From Methanothrix harundinacea 6Ac (GTDB lineage: Archaea > Halobacteriota > Methanosarcinia > Methanotrichales > Methanotrichaceae), in assembly GCF_000235565.1 (NCBI RefSeq), contig NC_017527.1, positions 2,046,001-2,110,000 on the forward strand: a stretch of 64,000 nt of DNA. The letters run 5' to 3'. The notes beneath the pieces are model-generated. The model was given only the letters and a program-made list of their open reading frames with translations. It was not told the DNA's origin and ran no database searches. Both the position numbers and the translations under genes were made by a program. Shown here piece after piece: positions 8,214 through 17,267 of this stretch (the stretch's first letter is position 1; each line of letters opens with the position of its first letter).

Positions 8214-9085
8214 GCGACCTCGCCCAGCAGGTCCACGGCCTCTTTCAGCCTCATCTCGTTCTTCTCCGCCATCGGCGCCAGGGGGAGCCTCAGGGGTCCT
8301 GCGGCGAGGCCGATCATCCCCGTCGCCGTCTTGACGGGGATGGGGTTCGTCTCCAGGAAGAGGGCGGAGACGAGGGGAGAGAGGATGTAATGGAGCCTCC
8401 GGGCCTTCTCGAGGTCTCCCTTCAGCATCGCATCCACCATCGCCACCATCTTCCTCGGAGCCACGTCTGCCACCACCGATATGACCCCCTTCCCCCCCAG
8501 GGCCATGATCGGGAGGGTGAGGCCGTCGTCCCCGGAGAGGACGAAGAACTCCTCGTCTCGGGTCATCTCGATGATCGCCGAGATCTGGGATAGGTTCCCG
8601 CTCGCCTCCTTTATCCCGATGACGTTCTCGAGTTTCGCGAGCTCCGCCACCAGCTCAGGCTTGAGGTTGATGCTCGTCCTCCCCGGGACGTTGTAGAGGA
8701 TGAGGGGAAGGTCGGAGCTCTCGGCCACCGCCCTGAAGTGGGCGAGCATCCCCCGGTCGTTCGGCTTGTTGTAATAGGGGGTGATCAGGAGGGCGGCGTC
8801 GGCGCCGGCGTCCTCGGCGTGCTTGGTCAGCTCCACGGCCTCCCGGGTGTTGTTCGACCCGGTCCCGGCCACCACCTTAACCCTGGCGGATTCGACGGCG
8901 ATCTCGACAACCCTTTTGTGCTCCTCGAAGTTGAGAGTGGCAGACTCGCCGGTGGTGCCGCAGGGGACGATGCCAGCGACGCCGGCCGCGCTGAAGTACT
9001 CGACGTTCCCCCTCAGGCCCTCCTCGTCCACCTCTCCATCCTCTCGGAAGGGGGTGATGATGGCCGGCAGCACACCTTCAAACAT
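8210..9085 (-). CDS. dapA: 4-hydroxy-tetrahydrodipicolinate synthase
   Basis: DapA condenses pyruvate with aspartate semialdehyde, the first committed step to lysine. The 291-residue TIM barrel shows the N-terminal PAIITPF strand, the GTTGES phosphate-like loop, the catalytic tyrosine in ITPYYNKPN, LYNVPGRT, and the Schiff-base lysine in IGIKEASGN. It starts five bases after the rps17e stop and overlaps dapB, so the ribosomal protein and the two lysine enzymes probably share a message. Confidence 0.96.
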   Translation of the reverse strand: MFEGVLPAIITPFREDGEVDEEGLRGNVEYFSAAGVAGIVPCGTTGESATLNFEEHKRVVEIAVESARVKVVAGTGSNNTREAVELTKHAEDAGADAALLITPYYNKPNDRGMLAHFRAVAESSDLPLILYNVPGRTSINLKPELVAELAKLENVIGIKEASGNLSQISAIIEMTRDEEFFVLSGDDGLTLPIMALGGKGVISVVADVAPRKMVAMVDAMLKGDLEKARRLHYILSPLVSALFLETNPIPVKTATGMIGLAAGPLRLPLAPMAEKNEMRLKEAVDLLGEVA

Positions 9086-9090
9086 CCACC

Positions 9091-9282
9091 TTACTCTCCT
9101 CGGATCTGGGCTTTGCGGGTTATGTAGCCCGCGACTCGGTTGCGGATGGTCTTGTTCTTGATGTCGGTGTACTCCGAGACCATATCCTTGTTATGCTCGA
9201 AGTCGTTGTTGAAGACCCCCTGGTAGGCCTTCATCAGGTCATCTGCAAAATTCTTGATGTAGTTAGGCTTTACGCTTCCCAT
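9091..9282 (-). CDS. rps17e: Ribosomal protein S17e
   Basis: A 63-residue small-subunit protein restricted to archaea and eukaryotes. The sequence from MGSVKPNYIKNFADDL through NKTIRNRVAGYITRK covers the full archaeal S17e. The ATG at 9282 reproduces the family start; an in-frame ATG three codons upstream is possible. A TATA-like CTATAAATTG on this strand near 9333-9342, just inside the end of thiDN, is well placed to drive rps17e-dapA-dapB. Confidence 0.95.
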   Translation of the reverse strand: MGSVKPNYIKNFADDLMKAYQGVFNNDFEHNKDMVSEYTDIKNKTIRNRVAGYITRKAQIRGE

Positions 9283-9327
9283 ATAGGACACTCCAAATAA
9301 AGAACCGCGCTGTTACAGCACCAAACT

Positions 9328-10713
9328 TCAATTTATAGGTTCCCGTCTGGCGGATAGACCCCTGGCGATCTCCACCGCCAGATCCGCCACCTCGCCGGCG
9401 GATCGGCCCAGGAGCCTGAGCATGGGCTCCTTTCCGGGGCCGCCCCGGTCCCAGATGACCTGGGGGACCGGCCGCTCTAACCGGCCCGGATCGGTCGCAC
9501 CCCCCTCCTTCGACCCGGACCTGAAGCGGCGTATCGCCTCCCCCGTCCCCCAGCTCATCGTCTTCTCGCCTTCCGGCTCCTCCTCCCGGCTGAAATCGGA
9601 CGCCGAGAGGCCGAGGGCGAGGGCCGCCTCCAGGACATCCTCGCCGAACCGGAGGTTCATCGCCGCCCTCGCCCCGGGATCGAAGCTCATCGCCGCGAGG
9701 ATGATCCTGGCGACGTGGCGGCTCGCCCCGAACCGGACCGATCCACATGCTCGGACCCTTCTGCCCGCCCTCACCAGCCTCCCCTCGACGGCGGCGACGT
9801 CTTCGGGGCCCGAGGCGCCGAATATCGCCATCCCCAAATTCAACCCCACCTCCGGGATCAGATCGACGAGGGCCGGCTCCGAGAGGAGGGCCTCGACCCC
9901 GTCGGAGACCCCCGTAAAGACGACGTATCGGTCCGCCCTCTCGAGGGCTTCGCCGAGGGGGTTGACGGGGGAGGCGCCCCTGCCGACGGCGATGCTCTTT
10001 CTCACCGAGCCGGCGGCGAAGGCCTTCGCGAGCCTCGCCGCCTCCTCGATATCCCTCCCCCCCGCCAGAAATGCGGCTGTGGCCGCCGAGTAGGTGCAGC
10101 CGACGCCGTGGTTTCCTCCCGGGACCCTCTCGCCCCGGATGATGCAGTATCCTTTCGCCGTCACCAGAAGGTCGTCTCCGGCGAGATGGCCTCCGGTGAC
10201 GACGGCCGCCTCCGCCCCCAGGTCGAGGATCGCCTCCCCGGCCCGGAGGGCGCTCCCCTCGTCGGTGACCCGGATCCCCGTCAACGCCTCCGCCTCGAAG
10301 ATGTTGGGGGTGACGACCCGGGCTAGGGGGATGAGCCTCTCGACGAGGAGGCCGAGGGCCTCCGGATCGAGGAGCCGTCCTCCCGCCTCCGCCTCCACCA
10401 CCGGGTCGACGACCAGGGGGATCTCCTCCCTCTCGAAGAAGCCGGCGACCTCCAGGACCACCTCCCGGGATGAGAGCATCCCCGTCTTGGCGGCGGAGAT
10501 CTCGAAGTCCTCGGCTAGGGCCGCAAGCTGGGATATGACCGCCTCGGGGGGCATGGGGTAGACCTCCAGGACGCCGAGGGTGTTCTGGGCGGTAACGGCG
10601 GTGATCGCCGAGGTCCCGTGGCAGCCGAGGGCTCCGAAGGTCTTGATGTCCGCCTGGATCCCCGCCCCTCCGGAGGAGTCGGAGCCGCCGACGGTGAGAA
10701 GGACGGGGGCCAT
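9328..10713 (-). CDS. thiDN: Bifunctional HMP/HMP-phosphate kinase and thiamine-phosphate synthase (ThiD-ThiN fusion)
   Basis: Residues 1 to about 260 form a ribokinase-like Thi[21 protein letters not shown] at the N-terminus binds substrate, and [17 protein letters not shown] near residue 225 holds the catalytic GxGD-like anion hole (here GVGC). Residues ~275-455 form the ThiN domain ([25 protein letters not shown]), which replaces ThiE in many archaea and couples HMP-PP with hydroxyethylthiazole phosphate. The 461-residue length is standard for the fusion. The GVGC in place of GTGC/GxGD is the usual variant in ThiD. Downstream of the repeat protein by only three bases. Confidence 0.93.
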   Translation of the reverse strand: MAPVLLTVGGSDSSGGAGIQADIKTFGALGCHGTSAITAVTAQNTLGVLEVYPMPPEAVISQLAALAEDFEISAAKTGMLSSREVVLEVAGFFEREEIPLVVDPVVEAEAGGRLLDPEALGLLVERLIPLARVVTPNIFEAEALTGIRVTDEGSALRAGEAILDLGAEAAVVTGGHLAGDDLLVTAKGYCIIRGERVPGGNHGVGCTYSAATAAFLAGGRDIEEAARLAKAFAAGSVRKSIAVGRGASPVNPLGEALERADRYVVFTGVSDGVEALLSEPALVDLIPEVGLNLGMAIFGASGPEDVAAVEGRLVRAGRRVRACGSVRFGASRHVARIILAAMSFDPGARAAMNLRFGEDVLEAALALGLSASDFSREEEPEGEKTMSWGTGEAIRRFRSGSKEGGATDPGRLERPVPQVIWDRGGPGKEPMLRLLGRSAGEVADLAVEIARGLSARREPIN

Positions 10714-10716
10714 GGA

Positions 10717-11277
10717 TCACCTCCGCCCTTTCGCCTTCGTCTCCGCCTCCCGGAGGAGGTCGGGGGAGAGGCCGTACTCCCGGGCTACCTTCAGGGCCTT
10801 GTTGTAGAGGCCGGAGTCCATATGCGCCGCGAAGGCCTTCTCGGCGGCGGCTATCCTCATATCGTCGGGGAGCTCGAAGTCGACGGCTATATCGGCGGCG
10901 TTCTTGGCGAGGCCGAAGTCCATGCTCTTGTTGTAGGCCCGGATTGCCGCCTCCCTCACCATCTCCGGCGGGAGGTCGTACTTCTTCGCGAACTCCGCCG
11001 CCGCCTTGTACTGCTCGCCGTCGACCTTCCTCACAAAGGACCTGGACGCAGCCTCGACGACCATCTTCTTCGATAGGCCGTACTCCTTCGCCAGCTCCGC
11101 CGCGAGGGAGTACTCCCCTATGCCCAAGACCCTCGAGTACTCCCTCCTGACGGCATCCTGGAGCGGCTCGGCGGATAGGGAGTAATCCTCCCTGATCTTC
11201 GCCGCCTCCCGATACCGGCCCTGGGCCATCCTCTCCTCGAAGAGCCGGATCGCCTCGGCCGGAGCAATTTCAGCCAT
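10717..11277 (-). CDS. Protein composed of five 34-residue helical repeats
   Basis: The start is ATG 11277 with GGAGGTG upstream (a TTG two codons earlier is less likely). After a 21-residue lead the 186-residue chain is five tandem repeats at about 22-55, 56-89, 90-123, 124-157 and 158-186 (last one short). Each contains Y/L-x3-AA-x2-A-x2-Y-x-L-x4-M-x3-AA, which predicts two helices. The 34-residue period equals that of TPR motifs, although the consensus differs from textbook TPR. Such solenoids usually bind proteins or RNA. The gene lies between a DUF61 gene and thiDN on the same strand, 3 bases before thiDN. Partner and function unknown. Confidence 0.75.
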   Translation of the reverse strand: MAEIAPAEAIRLFEERMAQGRYREAAKIREDYSLSAEPLQDAVRREYSRVLGIGEYSLAAELAKEYGLSKKMVVEAASRSFVRKVDGEQYKAAAEFAKKYDLPPEMVREAAIRAYNKSMDFGLAKNAADIAVDFELPDDMRIAAAEKAFAAHMDSGLYNKALKVAREYGLSPDLLREAETKAKGRR

Positions 11278-11332
11278 CGTCAAACACCTCCGAGGCTATA
11301 ATATGTCCGCATCGTATAAAAAAAGATCAGGA

Positions 11333-11746
11333 TCAGTCCAGGGCGGTGATGAAGGCGTACTGGCTGGTGGTGGGGAGGTTTCGCCTCAGCTCCCGGATCT
11401 CGGGCATGTAGATGATCACCATCTTCCGATCGCCCCGCTCGATCTTGAGGAGCTTTCTCACCAGGATCCCCTCCGCCTCCCCCTGGACCCGGGCCGAGCC
11501 GCTCCCGTACTGGGGGGCCATCTCTATGAGGATCGGGAGCCTCAGCCTGTCCCAGAGGTACTTGGGGACCGCCTCGGAGATGACCTTCAGCTCCTTTTTG
11601 TCCATGATGAAGAAGGTGTTGTCCTTCCCCCGGACCCCGGGCTTCTCCTCCTGGAGGAGCTCCGTCAGCCTCTTCCTCCTCCCGGGAAGGTGCTGGTTCA
11701 TCGACTGAACCGTCTTCACTATCAGATTGTTGTCAACGGCGACCAT
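11333..11746 (-). CDS. DUF61 / UPF0216 family archaeal protein
   Basis: A 137-residue protein conserved in euryarchaea, without assigned function. Typical segments are the N-terminal LPGRRKRLTELLQEEKP, the middle DKKELKVISEAVP and LRLPILIEMAPQYGSGSARV, and a C-terminal MVIIYMPEIRELRRNLPTTS. ATG 11746 starts the gene. It is 55 bases ahead of the repeat protein on the same strand; the intervening sequence includes a TATA-like TATAATATG (minus strand of 11295-11303 region shows an AT-rich TATAAT element), so the two may have separate promoters. Confidence 0.8.
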   Translation of the reverse strand: MVAVDNNLIVKTVQSMNQHLPGRRKRLTELLQEEKPGVRGKDNTFFIMDKKELKVISEAVPKYLWDRLRLPILIEMAPQYGSGSARVQGEAEGILVRKLLKIERGDRKMVIIYMPEIRELRRNLPTTSQYAFITALD

Positions 11747-11812
11747 CCCTACCCCTTCCGCCCCGGACCGTCTTAAAGGTTCTCCCGACCTTTTATCTCA
11801 AGAGTCCTCGAG

Positions 11813-13000
11813 TCACAGGTCCTCGAAGGTGTGCTGGACGGGGTTCCTCCCGACCTTCAGATGAGATGTCGCCGCCCTCCTCACCCGGTCCCGGTGCTCC
11901 TCGGTGGTGTAGATCCCCAGCCTCCAGGCGGCGAGGTGGGCCCTCTCCATGATGGTGACTAGGGGGGATACCTCCCGGAGGGGCCTCTCCTCCCCGTCCA
12001 CCCCGACTACGCCGACGTTCCCCTCCGCTATCCGGGGGAGGCCGGGGTTGTCTACGAGGACGTAGAGGGGATCGACCCCGGCGATCTCGGCGATCTCCTC
12101 GGCGATCCTCCCCTCCTTACCCATCTTCTCCGGCGATTCGAGCCGGTCCCGGCCGACGTATATCGCCCGCTTGAAGAGCCTCCTCGCCCTGATCCTCTCG
12201 ATGATCTCCCCGGGGTAACCCCCCGCCGAGGCCATGGCGGCGGAGAGCTGGAGGTCGTCCATCTCCCGGATCCTTCGGGGATCAGACCCCTCCTCGACCA
12301 TCACTCGGACCCCTACATCAAGCATCTTCTGGGCTATCCTCGAGGCGTGGTGGAAGTAGACCGTCGGGTACATCAGGAGCCTGGAGACGAGGAGGGACTC
12401 TGCGGCGTGGACCCCCCCCTCCTCGAGGACTATGTGGCCGTCTTTCATCGCCATCGTCTCCATCAGCCTCTGATAATCGACGACGCCGTAGGCGACGCCG
12501 GTGTAGTGGGAGTCCCGGGTGAGGTAGTCCATCCTGTCGACGTCCACCTCCCCGCTGACCACCTGCCCCAGGGGGGTCTCCCCCCGGATCAGCCTCTGGA
12601 TCCGGTGGGGCTGGAGGCCCCGGTCCCTCAGGACGTCCCCCAACTCCCCCCTCCTCAGCCGGTCGGCGATGTCCTCGTGCTCCTCCCGGAGGTAGCTGGA
12701 TAAAACCCGCTCGGTGACGTGGGAGAAGGGGCCGTGGCCTACGTCGTGAAGGAGGGCTGCGGCCTGGATCTCCGTCCCATCCGCCTCGTCGAGGCCGAGG
12801 TGTCGCGAAAGAAGGCCTGCGAGGTGGTAGGAGCCTAGGCTGTGCTCGAACCGGGTGTGGTTGGCTCCGGGATAGACGAGGTGTGCCAGACCCAGCTGCT
12901 TTATCCACCTCAGCCTCTGCATCTCCTGGGTGTCGACGAGATCGATGGCCAGATCGTCGAGCCTGACGTACCCGTGGACCGGGTCCCTGATGGTGGTCAT
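11813..13000 (-). CDS. HD-domain phosphohydrolase, dGTPase/SAMHD1-like
   Basis: A 395-residue HD-superfamily hydrolase. The metal ligands are visible as His in TRFEHSLGSYHLAG, the HD pair in ALLHDVGHGPFSH, and the distal Asp in DRMDYLTRDSHYTG, the arrangement of the dNTP triphosphohydrolase/SAMHD1 group (COG1078). The C-terminal third (RARRLFKRAIYVGRDRL) matches the extension found in archaeal COG1078 proteins. A role in nucleotide-pool control is inferred from the family. It has its own leader and faces away from the secreted-protein gene at 13094. Confidence 0.88.
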   Translation of the reverse strand: MTTIRDPVHGYVRLDDLAIDLVDTQEMQRLRWIKQLGLAHLVYPGANHTRFEHSLGSYHLAGLLSRHLGLDEADGTEIQAAALLHDVGHGPFSHVTERVLSSYLREEHEDIADRLRRGELGDVLRDRGLQPHRIQRLIRGETPLGQVVSGEVDVDRMDYLTRDSHYTGVAYGVVDYQRLMETMAMKDGHIVLEEGGVHAAESLLVSRLLMYPTVYFHHASRIAQKMLDVGVRVMVEEGSDPRRIREMDDLQLSAAMASAGGYPGEIIERIRARRLFKRAIYVGRDRLESPEKMGKEGRIAEEIAEIAGVDPLYVLVDNPGLPRIAEGNVGVVGVDGEERPLREVSPLVTIMERAHLAAWRLGIYTTEEHRDRVRRAATSHLKVGRNPVQHTFEDL

Positions 13001-13093
13001 GATCGCCTCGCCGCCTCCTTGAACCTCCGTCGATTTACCCTTTCCGTACCCCGGGATAGCCTTAATAAATCCGGGGGATTAAGGGGGGGACGG

Positions 13094-13672
13094 ATGATCG
13101 GAAAAACCATCTTGATCCTGGCGGCACTTCTGGGGATCGCCGGCGTCGCCGGAGCCGACCTGACGGGGATCTGGGCCTTCCGGTGCGAGGATGATCAGCT
13201 CTCTAAACCCCTCCCCCTGGCGGAGTTCACGGCGGCGATCCATTCGCAGGGGCCCGCCATCTCGGGGGCCTGCACCGGCGAATCCCCCAACCCCTGGAAC
13301 GGGATGGTGACGGGGCGGCTTGAGGAGGGGAAAATCGACCTGGTGGTCCTGCTGATCGAGCATCCGATGGTGGTCGGAAGGATGATCGGCACCGTCGACG
13401 GATCCGGGGATATCGCCGGAGCCTTCGTCTCCTCTGACGAGGAGGGCTCCGGCTGGAGGGGGAACTTCTCCGGGAGGCTGACGACCCCCGACCTCGCCCT
13501 TTATGAGCCGGCCGCCCCCGAGCCCCTCCCCTTCGTCCCCGCCGTCGCGGGGGGGATCTCGGACTTCCGGGAGGGGGCTTCGGCCCCCCCCGTCGAGGAG
13601 GCTCCGAAGAGGAGGACGGTCCAGGTGATCGGCTACACCCGGGATACGATCTACTCGCGCCCCGTGATGTGA
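13094..13672 (+). CDS. Secreted protein of unknown function
   Basis: ATG 13094 follows GGGGGG and is 25-30 bases downstream of a TATA-like CTTAATAAAT (13062-13071). The first 21 residues are a signal peptide (MIGKTILILAALLGIAGVAG). The mature ~170 residues look like a beta-rich domain (DLTGIWAFRCEDDQ, GRMIGTVDGSGDIAGAF) and end in a Pro-rich tail plus the motif IGYTRDTIYSRPVM. No catalytic motif is seen. The open frame continues upstream, but that part overlaps the HD gene antisense and lacks a start signal. Confidence 0.65.
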   Translation: MIGKTILILAALLGIAGVAGADLTGIWAFRCEDDQLSKPLPLAEFTAAIHSQGPAISGACTGESPNPWNGMVTGRLEEGKIDLVVLLIEHPMVVGRMIGTVDGSGDIAGAFVSSDEEGSGWRGNFSGRLTTPDLALYEPAAPEPLPFVPAVAGGISDFREGASAPPVEEAPKRRTVQVIGYTRDTIYSRPVM

Positions 13673-13789
13673 GCCGGGAGGTGGGGAGAGGATCAACCCC
13701 TCCCCAGATTTCCCGCCGCGATCCTCCGCCCCGGGGGGGCGGCGGAGCCTCAAAACCTTTTATAACCCGGGGGCCCCCTGGCGGGGATC

Positions 13790-15655
13790 ATGCCGAGAAG
13801 CGTCCGATCCGTCCCCTGGGGTCATGAGGGGGTTTCTGCCGGCGGCCGTCTCCGCCGACCTTCCCGTCTAGCTATAGCGATTCTGATCACCTCATCGATC
13901 ATCTCATCCCTCTTCTTGGCGGCCACCGGCATGGGCGCCACCCTCACCGTCGCCCCCGGGGAGAGGATCCAGGCCGCCCTCGACGAGGCGAGGTCCGGGG
14001 ACGCCGTCCTGGTGGAGGGCGGAGTCTACAGGGAGAGGCTGGTCGTATCGGAGGGGATAGCCCTCCAGGGGATCGGAAGGCCCCAGATCGACGCCGGAGG
14101 CTCTGGATCGGGGGTGACCCTCCAGGGGGATGGGGCGCGGATCCAGGGCTTTTTGGTCACAGGCTCCGGCTCCGAGGAGATGGACGCCGGGGTCCGGGTC
14201 CTGGGGGAGGGGTGCACCGTCGAGGATAACCTCTTATCAGGAAACAGGATCGGAATCCTCCTCCAGAGCGTCACGGGCGGCGCCATAAGGAACAACTCCG
14301 TCGAGAATAACGGTATCGGACTCCTCCTCGAAAGGAGCTGGGATAACGAGATAGCCGGAAACAGGATCGCCGAGAACGGCGTCGGGATCAAAGCTGTGAG
14401 GCAGAACGCCTCTGAGAGCATAACGGCGTCCGACTCCGGCGGCGTATCGATAAAGTACAGGCCTAAGACGGAGGCTGCGACCCTGGAGGTGAGCAAGATC
14501 GGCTTTGCCGGAGGGCTGAAGGAGAACAGGATCTACGGAAACGAGCTCCTGGATAACGGCGAGAACGCCCTCGACGACGGCGAGAACCTCTGGGACGACG
14601 GGAGGGGAGGAAACCACTTCGACGACTTCGACGCCATCGAGGAGGGGTGCAGGGACAGGGAGAGAGACGGCCTCTGCGACGCCCCCCGGAAGATCCCCGG
14701 CGGCCCGAGCGTCGACGAGCGGCCGATCGCCTCCGAGGACGCCGTCAGGAAGTACGCCGCCTCCGCCGGCGACTTCAAGCTCTTCCTCTACCGATCGACC
14801 TTCTCCCCCGGCGCGGAGATGCCCCTCTGCTTCGCCGCCCCCGAGAACTTCACCGGGCGGGCGGTCCTTGCAGCCCCCTCCCCCGGCTCTGGACCGATGA
14901 CGGGAGAGGCCGGGACGGGGCCGAAGACCGATATGGAGACGGATACAGAGCCGATCGGGGTGGCCCTCTCCAGCCAGCCCCTGGCGGGGAGGAGCGGGAC
15001 CGTCACCTTCACCGCCCCCGAGGGTGAGGGGAGCTACGTCCTGAGGATGGAGGACGGCTCCGGCTCCGAGGTCGTATCCCTCCCCTTCGCCGTGGCGACC
15101 CCCGAGGTCAAAGTCGCCGACGCCTCGGCCGGGACCTGCGACCGGGTGAACGTCAGCTACAGCGGAGCCCCCGGCTTTGAAGGGGACTGGATCGGCCTCT
15201 ACCCCGTCGGCGCCGGGGACGATCGACCCATCTCAAGAGAGTACCTGGACGGAACGAGCCGCGGAACCCTCCCCTTCGTCATCCCCTCCTCGGCAGGAAG
15301 CTACGAGTTTCGGATGTTTGAGGACGACGGATTCACGAGGATCGCGGTCAGCCAGCCTATCGAGGTCGCCGTCTCCGCGGGGGTGAGGGTGGAGGCGTCG
15401 CCCGCGGCGGCCCGCCGCCCCGGGGAGGCTATCACCGTCTCCTTCTGGGGGGCGAAGCCCGCCTCGGCGATAGGGATGTACGAGATGACCCGCCCCGACA
15501 AGTACATGATCGGGATGCAGTGGACGAACGGCAGGGCCTGCGGGACGATGACCTTCGCCGCGCCCCGGACGCCGGGGAGGTACGACTTCCGGCTCTTCGA
15601 GGACAACGTCCACCGGAAGCTGATGGGGGCGAGCAACGTCGTCGTGGTGGGGTGA
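13790..15655 (+). CDS. Secreted parallel beta-helix (NosD/PbH1) protein with C-terminal Ig-like domains
   Basis: The 621-residue product has an N-terminal hydrophobic segment (about 28-48) preceded by basic residues, a likely signal or anchor. Residues ~50-300 form right-handed beta-helix repeats of the periplasmic copper-binding NosD/carbohydrate-binding type (IQAALDEARSGDAVLVEGG, GNRIGILLQSV, NNGIGLLLERSWDNEIAGN). Two or three beta-sandwich units follow, recognisable by the repeated GSYEFRMFEDDG / GRYDFRLFEDN motif that occurs twice near the end. It is probably a cell-surface adhesin or sheath-associated glycan-binding protein. An oligo-T tract after the stop can terminate transcription. 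Confidence 0.8.
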   Translation: MPRSVRSVPWGHEGVSAGGRLRRPSRLAIAILITSSIISSLFLAATGMGATLTVAPGERIQAALDEARSGDAVLVEGGVYRERLVVSEGIALQGIGRPQIDAGGSGSGVTLQGDGARIQGFLVTGSGSEEMDAGVRVLGEGCTVEDNLLSGNRIGILLQSVTGGAIRNNSVENNGIGLLLERSWDNEIAGNRIAENGVGIKAVRQNASESITASDSGGVSIKYRPKTEAATLEVSKIGFAGGLKENRIYGNELLDNGENALDDGENLWDDGRGGNHFDDFDAIEEGCRDRERDGLCDAPRKIPGGPSVDERPIASEDAVRKYAASAGDFKLFLYRSTFSPGAEMPLCFAAPENFTGRAVLAAPSPGSGPMTGEAGTGPKTDMETDTEPIGVALSSQPLAGRSGTVTFTAPEGEGSYVLRMEDGSGSEVVSLPFAVATPEVKVADASAGTCDRVNVSYSGAPGFEGDWIGLYPVGAGDDRPISREYLDGTSRGTLPFVIPSSAGSYEFRMFEDDGFTRIAVSQPIEVAVSAGVRVEASPAAARRPGEAITVSFWGAKPASAIGMYEMTRPDKYMIGMQWTNGRACGTMTFAAPRTPGRYDFRLFEDNVHRKLMGASNVVVVG

Positions 15656-15723
15656 ATCTGAGGGTTACCGAAGAGAGAAAGAGGGGGGAGGGTTCGATGG
15701 ATGGGCTCAGGCTCAACCACCTC

Positions 15724-15731
15724 TTTTTTTT
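15724..15731 (+). terminator. Oligo-T terminator after the beta-helix gene
   Basis: A run of eight T residues lies about 70 bases after the stop of the beta-helix gene. Archaeal RNA polymerase commonly stops at such U-tracts without a strong hairpin. It also separates that gene from the oppositely oriented tRNA. Confidence 0.45.
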
Positions 15732-15781
15732 GAGCTGATCTTGCGCCCAAATGGTTTTGAAAGACGGATCAAAATTGTGTT

Positions 15782-15859
15782 TGGTAGCGGGGAGTAGATT
15801 TGAACTACTGATCTACGGGTTATGAGCCCGTCGGGATTTCCTGACTACCCCACCCCGCT
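15782..15859 (-). tRNA. Initiator tRNA-Met (CAT)
   Basis: On the minus strand the sequence folds into a complete cloverleaf: acceptor AGCGGGG/CCCCGCT (7 bp), D arm closing GGGT with CCCG-type pairing, anticodon arm ACGGG-CTCATAA-CCCGT, variable loop AGATC, T arm AGTAG-TTCAAAT-CTACT, discriminator A, and an encoded CCA. The three G:C pairs flanking the CAT loop (GGG...CCC) and the A1:U72 end pair are the hallmarks of the archaeal initiator. There is no intron. A TATA element (minus strand CTTTATATG, about 15899-15907) lies 40-48 bases upstream of the mature 5' end. Confidence 0.95.
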
Positions 15860-16093
15860 TCGCTGGCATGGGAACGACAGTTCCCAAACCCGCTCCGATC
15901 ATATAAAGCTTGTGCATCGCCCCCTTCCGCCCGAGGGATAAACGCCGATTAATCGAGAAACGGGGCCGGGGGTCGATTTGAGGTCTCGTCCCCCCAGACC
16001 CCCTGGGGAGGAGAGGGGGCGCTGCCATCGGATATTCCGCCGTTCCGCCGCTCCCGCCGGAGGACCGGGCCGCCCTTGCGGCCGCCTCCCGCC

Positions 16094-16891
16094 TCACCTC
16101 AGGATCTCCATCGCCTCCTCGACGGTCCGGTCGAGGTGGACGATGGCGGATATCGCCCTCGTCATCTTCGTCGGGTTCTCGTGCTGGAAGACGTTCCTTC
16201 CGATGGCGACGCCCCGCCCCCCGGCGTCGATGGCGCCGCGGATCATCTCGAGGAACTCCTCGTCCGTCTCGGTCTTGGGGCCGCCGGCGATGACCACCGG
16301 GACGGGACATCCGGCGACGACCTCCCTGAAGGTCTCGGGGTCGCCGGTGTAGTTGGTCTTGATGATGTCGGCCCCCAGCTCCGCCCCGGCCCGGGCCGCC
16401 AGGGAGACGACGTCGACGCCGTTGGGGTCGGCGATCTTGTCTCCCCGGGGGTACATCATGGCGATGAGGGGCATCCCCCAGAAGTCGCACCTCTCGGCGA
16501 CGCTTCCGAGCTTCTTGAGCTGATCGGCCTCGGTTTCAGAGCCGATGTTGATGTGGACGGAGACGGCGTCGGCCCCCACCTTCAGGGCCTCCTCCACCTG
16601 ACAGACCTGGACCTTGTTGTTGGGATCGGGGCCGAGGGCGGTGCTGGCGGACATGTGGACGATCAGGCCGATGTCGCTTCCGTAGCCGCGATGGCCGTGC
16701 TTCACCATCCCCTTCTGCTGGAGGACGGCGTTCGCGCCCCCCTCGGCCACCCTGTCCACCATCTCCGAGAGGTTGACGAGCCCCTTGACGGGGCCGACGG
16801 ATATCCCGTGGTCCATGGGGATGATGACGGTATTTCCGCTGTTCCTATCGATGATCCTCTCCATCCGCACCCTTTTGCCAATCTCGCTCAA
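16094..16891 (-). CDS. aroA': 2-amino-3,7-dideoxy-D-threo-hept-6-ulosonate synthase (archaeal aromatic pathway)
   Basis: A 265-residue class I aldolase of the DeoC/FBA-like family. It condenses 6-deoxy-5-ketofructose phosphate with aspartate semialdehyde, the first step of the alternative shikimate route in methanogens (MJ0400-type). The N-terminus ([18 protein letters not shown]), the Schiff-base lysine in [12 protein letters not shown], and the phosphate-binding VVIAGGPKT and [12 protein letters not shown] motifs are all present. An FBA role (archaeal class I fructose-bisphosphate aldolase is a close relative) cannot be fully excluded. It is transcribed divergently from the PC4-like gene. 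Confidence 0.85.
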   Translation of the reverse strand: MSEIGKRVRMERIIDRNSGNTVIIPMDHGISVGPVKGLVNLSEMVDRVAEGGANAVLQQKGMVKHGHRGYGSDIGLIVHMSASTALGPDPNNKVQVCQVEEALKVGADAVSVHINIGSETEADQLKKLGSVAERCDFWGMPLIAMMYPRGDKIADPNGVDVVSLAARAGAELGADIIKTNYTGDPETFREVVAGCPVPVVIAGGPKTETDEEFLEMIRGAIDAGGRGVAIGRNVFQHENPTKMTRAISAIVHLDRTVEEAMEILR

Positions 16892-16928
16892 TTCCGAATC
16901 TCCTTCGTGTTAACATGGCGCACGATAG

Positions 16929-16968
16929 CATATATCATATTTAAGGATGACGCCGAGATATTTATAAG
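16929..16968. promoter_or_regulatory. Divergent TATA elements between the aldolase and PC4-like genes
   Basis: The 108-base gap between the two start codons holds two AT-rich boxes in otherwise GC-rich DNA: GCATATATCATATTTAA (16928-16944), placed to serve the minus-strand aldolase, and GATATTTATAAGG (16957-16969), about 32-42 bases ahead of the plus-strand PC4-like ATG. Their spacing fits archaeal TBP/TFB promoters. Confidence 0.6.
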
Positions 16969-16999
16969 GTGGCCCCCGATACCCCTCGGAGCTGATGCT

Positions 17000-17224
17000 A
17001 TGGAGCAGGAGTTCGGGAGGATCAGAAAGAGCGAGACGACGGAGCTGGTAGTCCGAAGGACCGAGTTCCGGGGCTCGGCGGGGATCGACATCAGGGAGTA
17101 CGTCACCAGCGATAGGTACACCGGCTGGTCGAAGAACGGTATCAGGATACCGGTGGAGCAGTGGCGGTCCTTCCGGGAGATCCTGGATAAGATCGAGGTC
17201 CCCGAGGGAGGAGAAGGAGATTAA
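17000..17224 (+). CDS. PC4/p15-like single-stranded DNA-binding transcriptional coactivator
   Basis: The 74-residue protein matches the archaeal PC4-like fold: the beta-strand segments TTELVVRRTEFRG, GIDIREYVTSDRYTG and WSKNGIRIPVEQW and a C-terminal helix (FREILDKI). PC4-type proteins bind single-stranded DNA as dimers and act in transcription or repair. ATG 17000 reproduces the full domain; an ATG five bases earlier is out of frame. Its stop codon TAA falls inside the start region of the next gene, suggesting translational coupling. Confidence 0.8.
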   Translation: MEQEFGRIRKSETTELVVRRTEFRGSAGIDIREYVTSDRYTGWSKNGIRIPVEQWRSFREILDKIEVPEGGEGD

Positions 17225-17267
17225 CCGGGACGGCTTTGAGCGGGAGTACAGGAGCTGGCTCGTCTCG

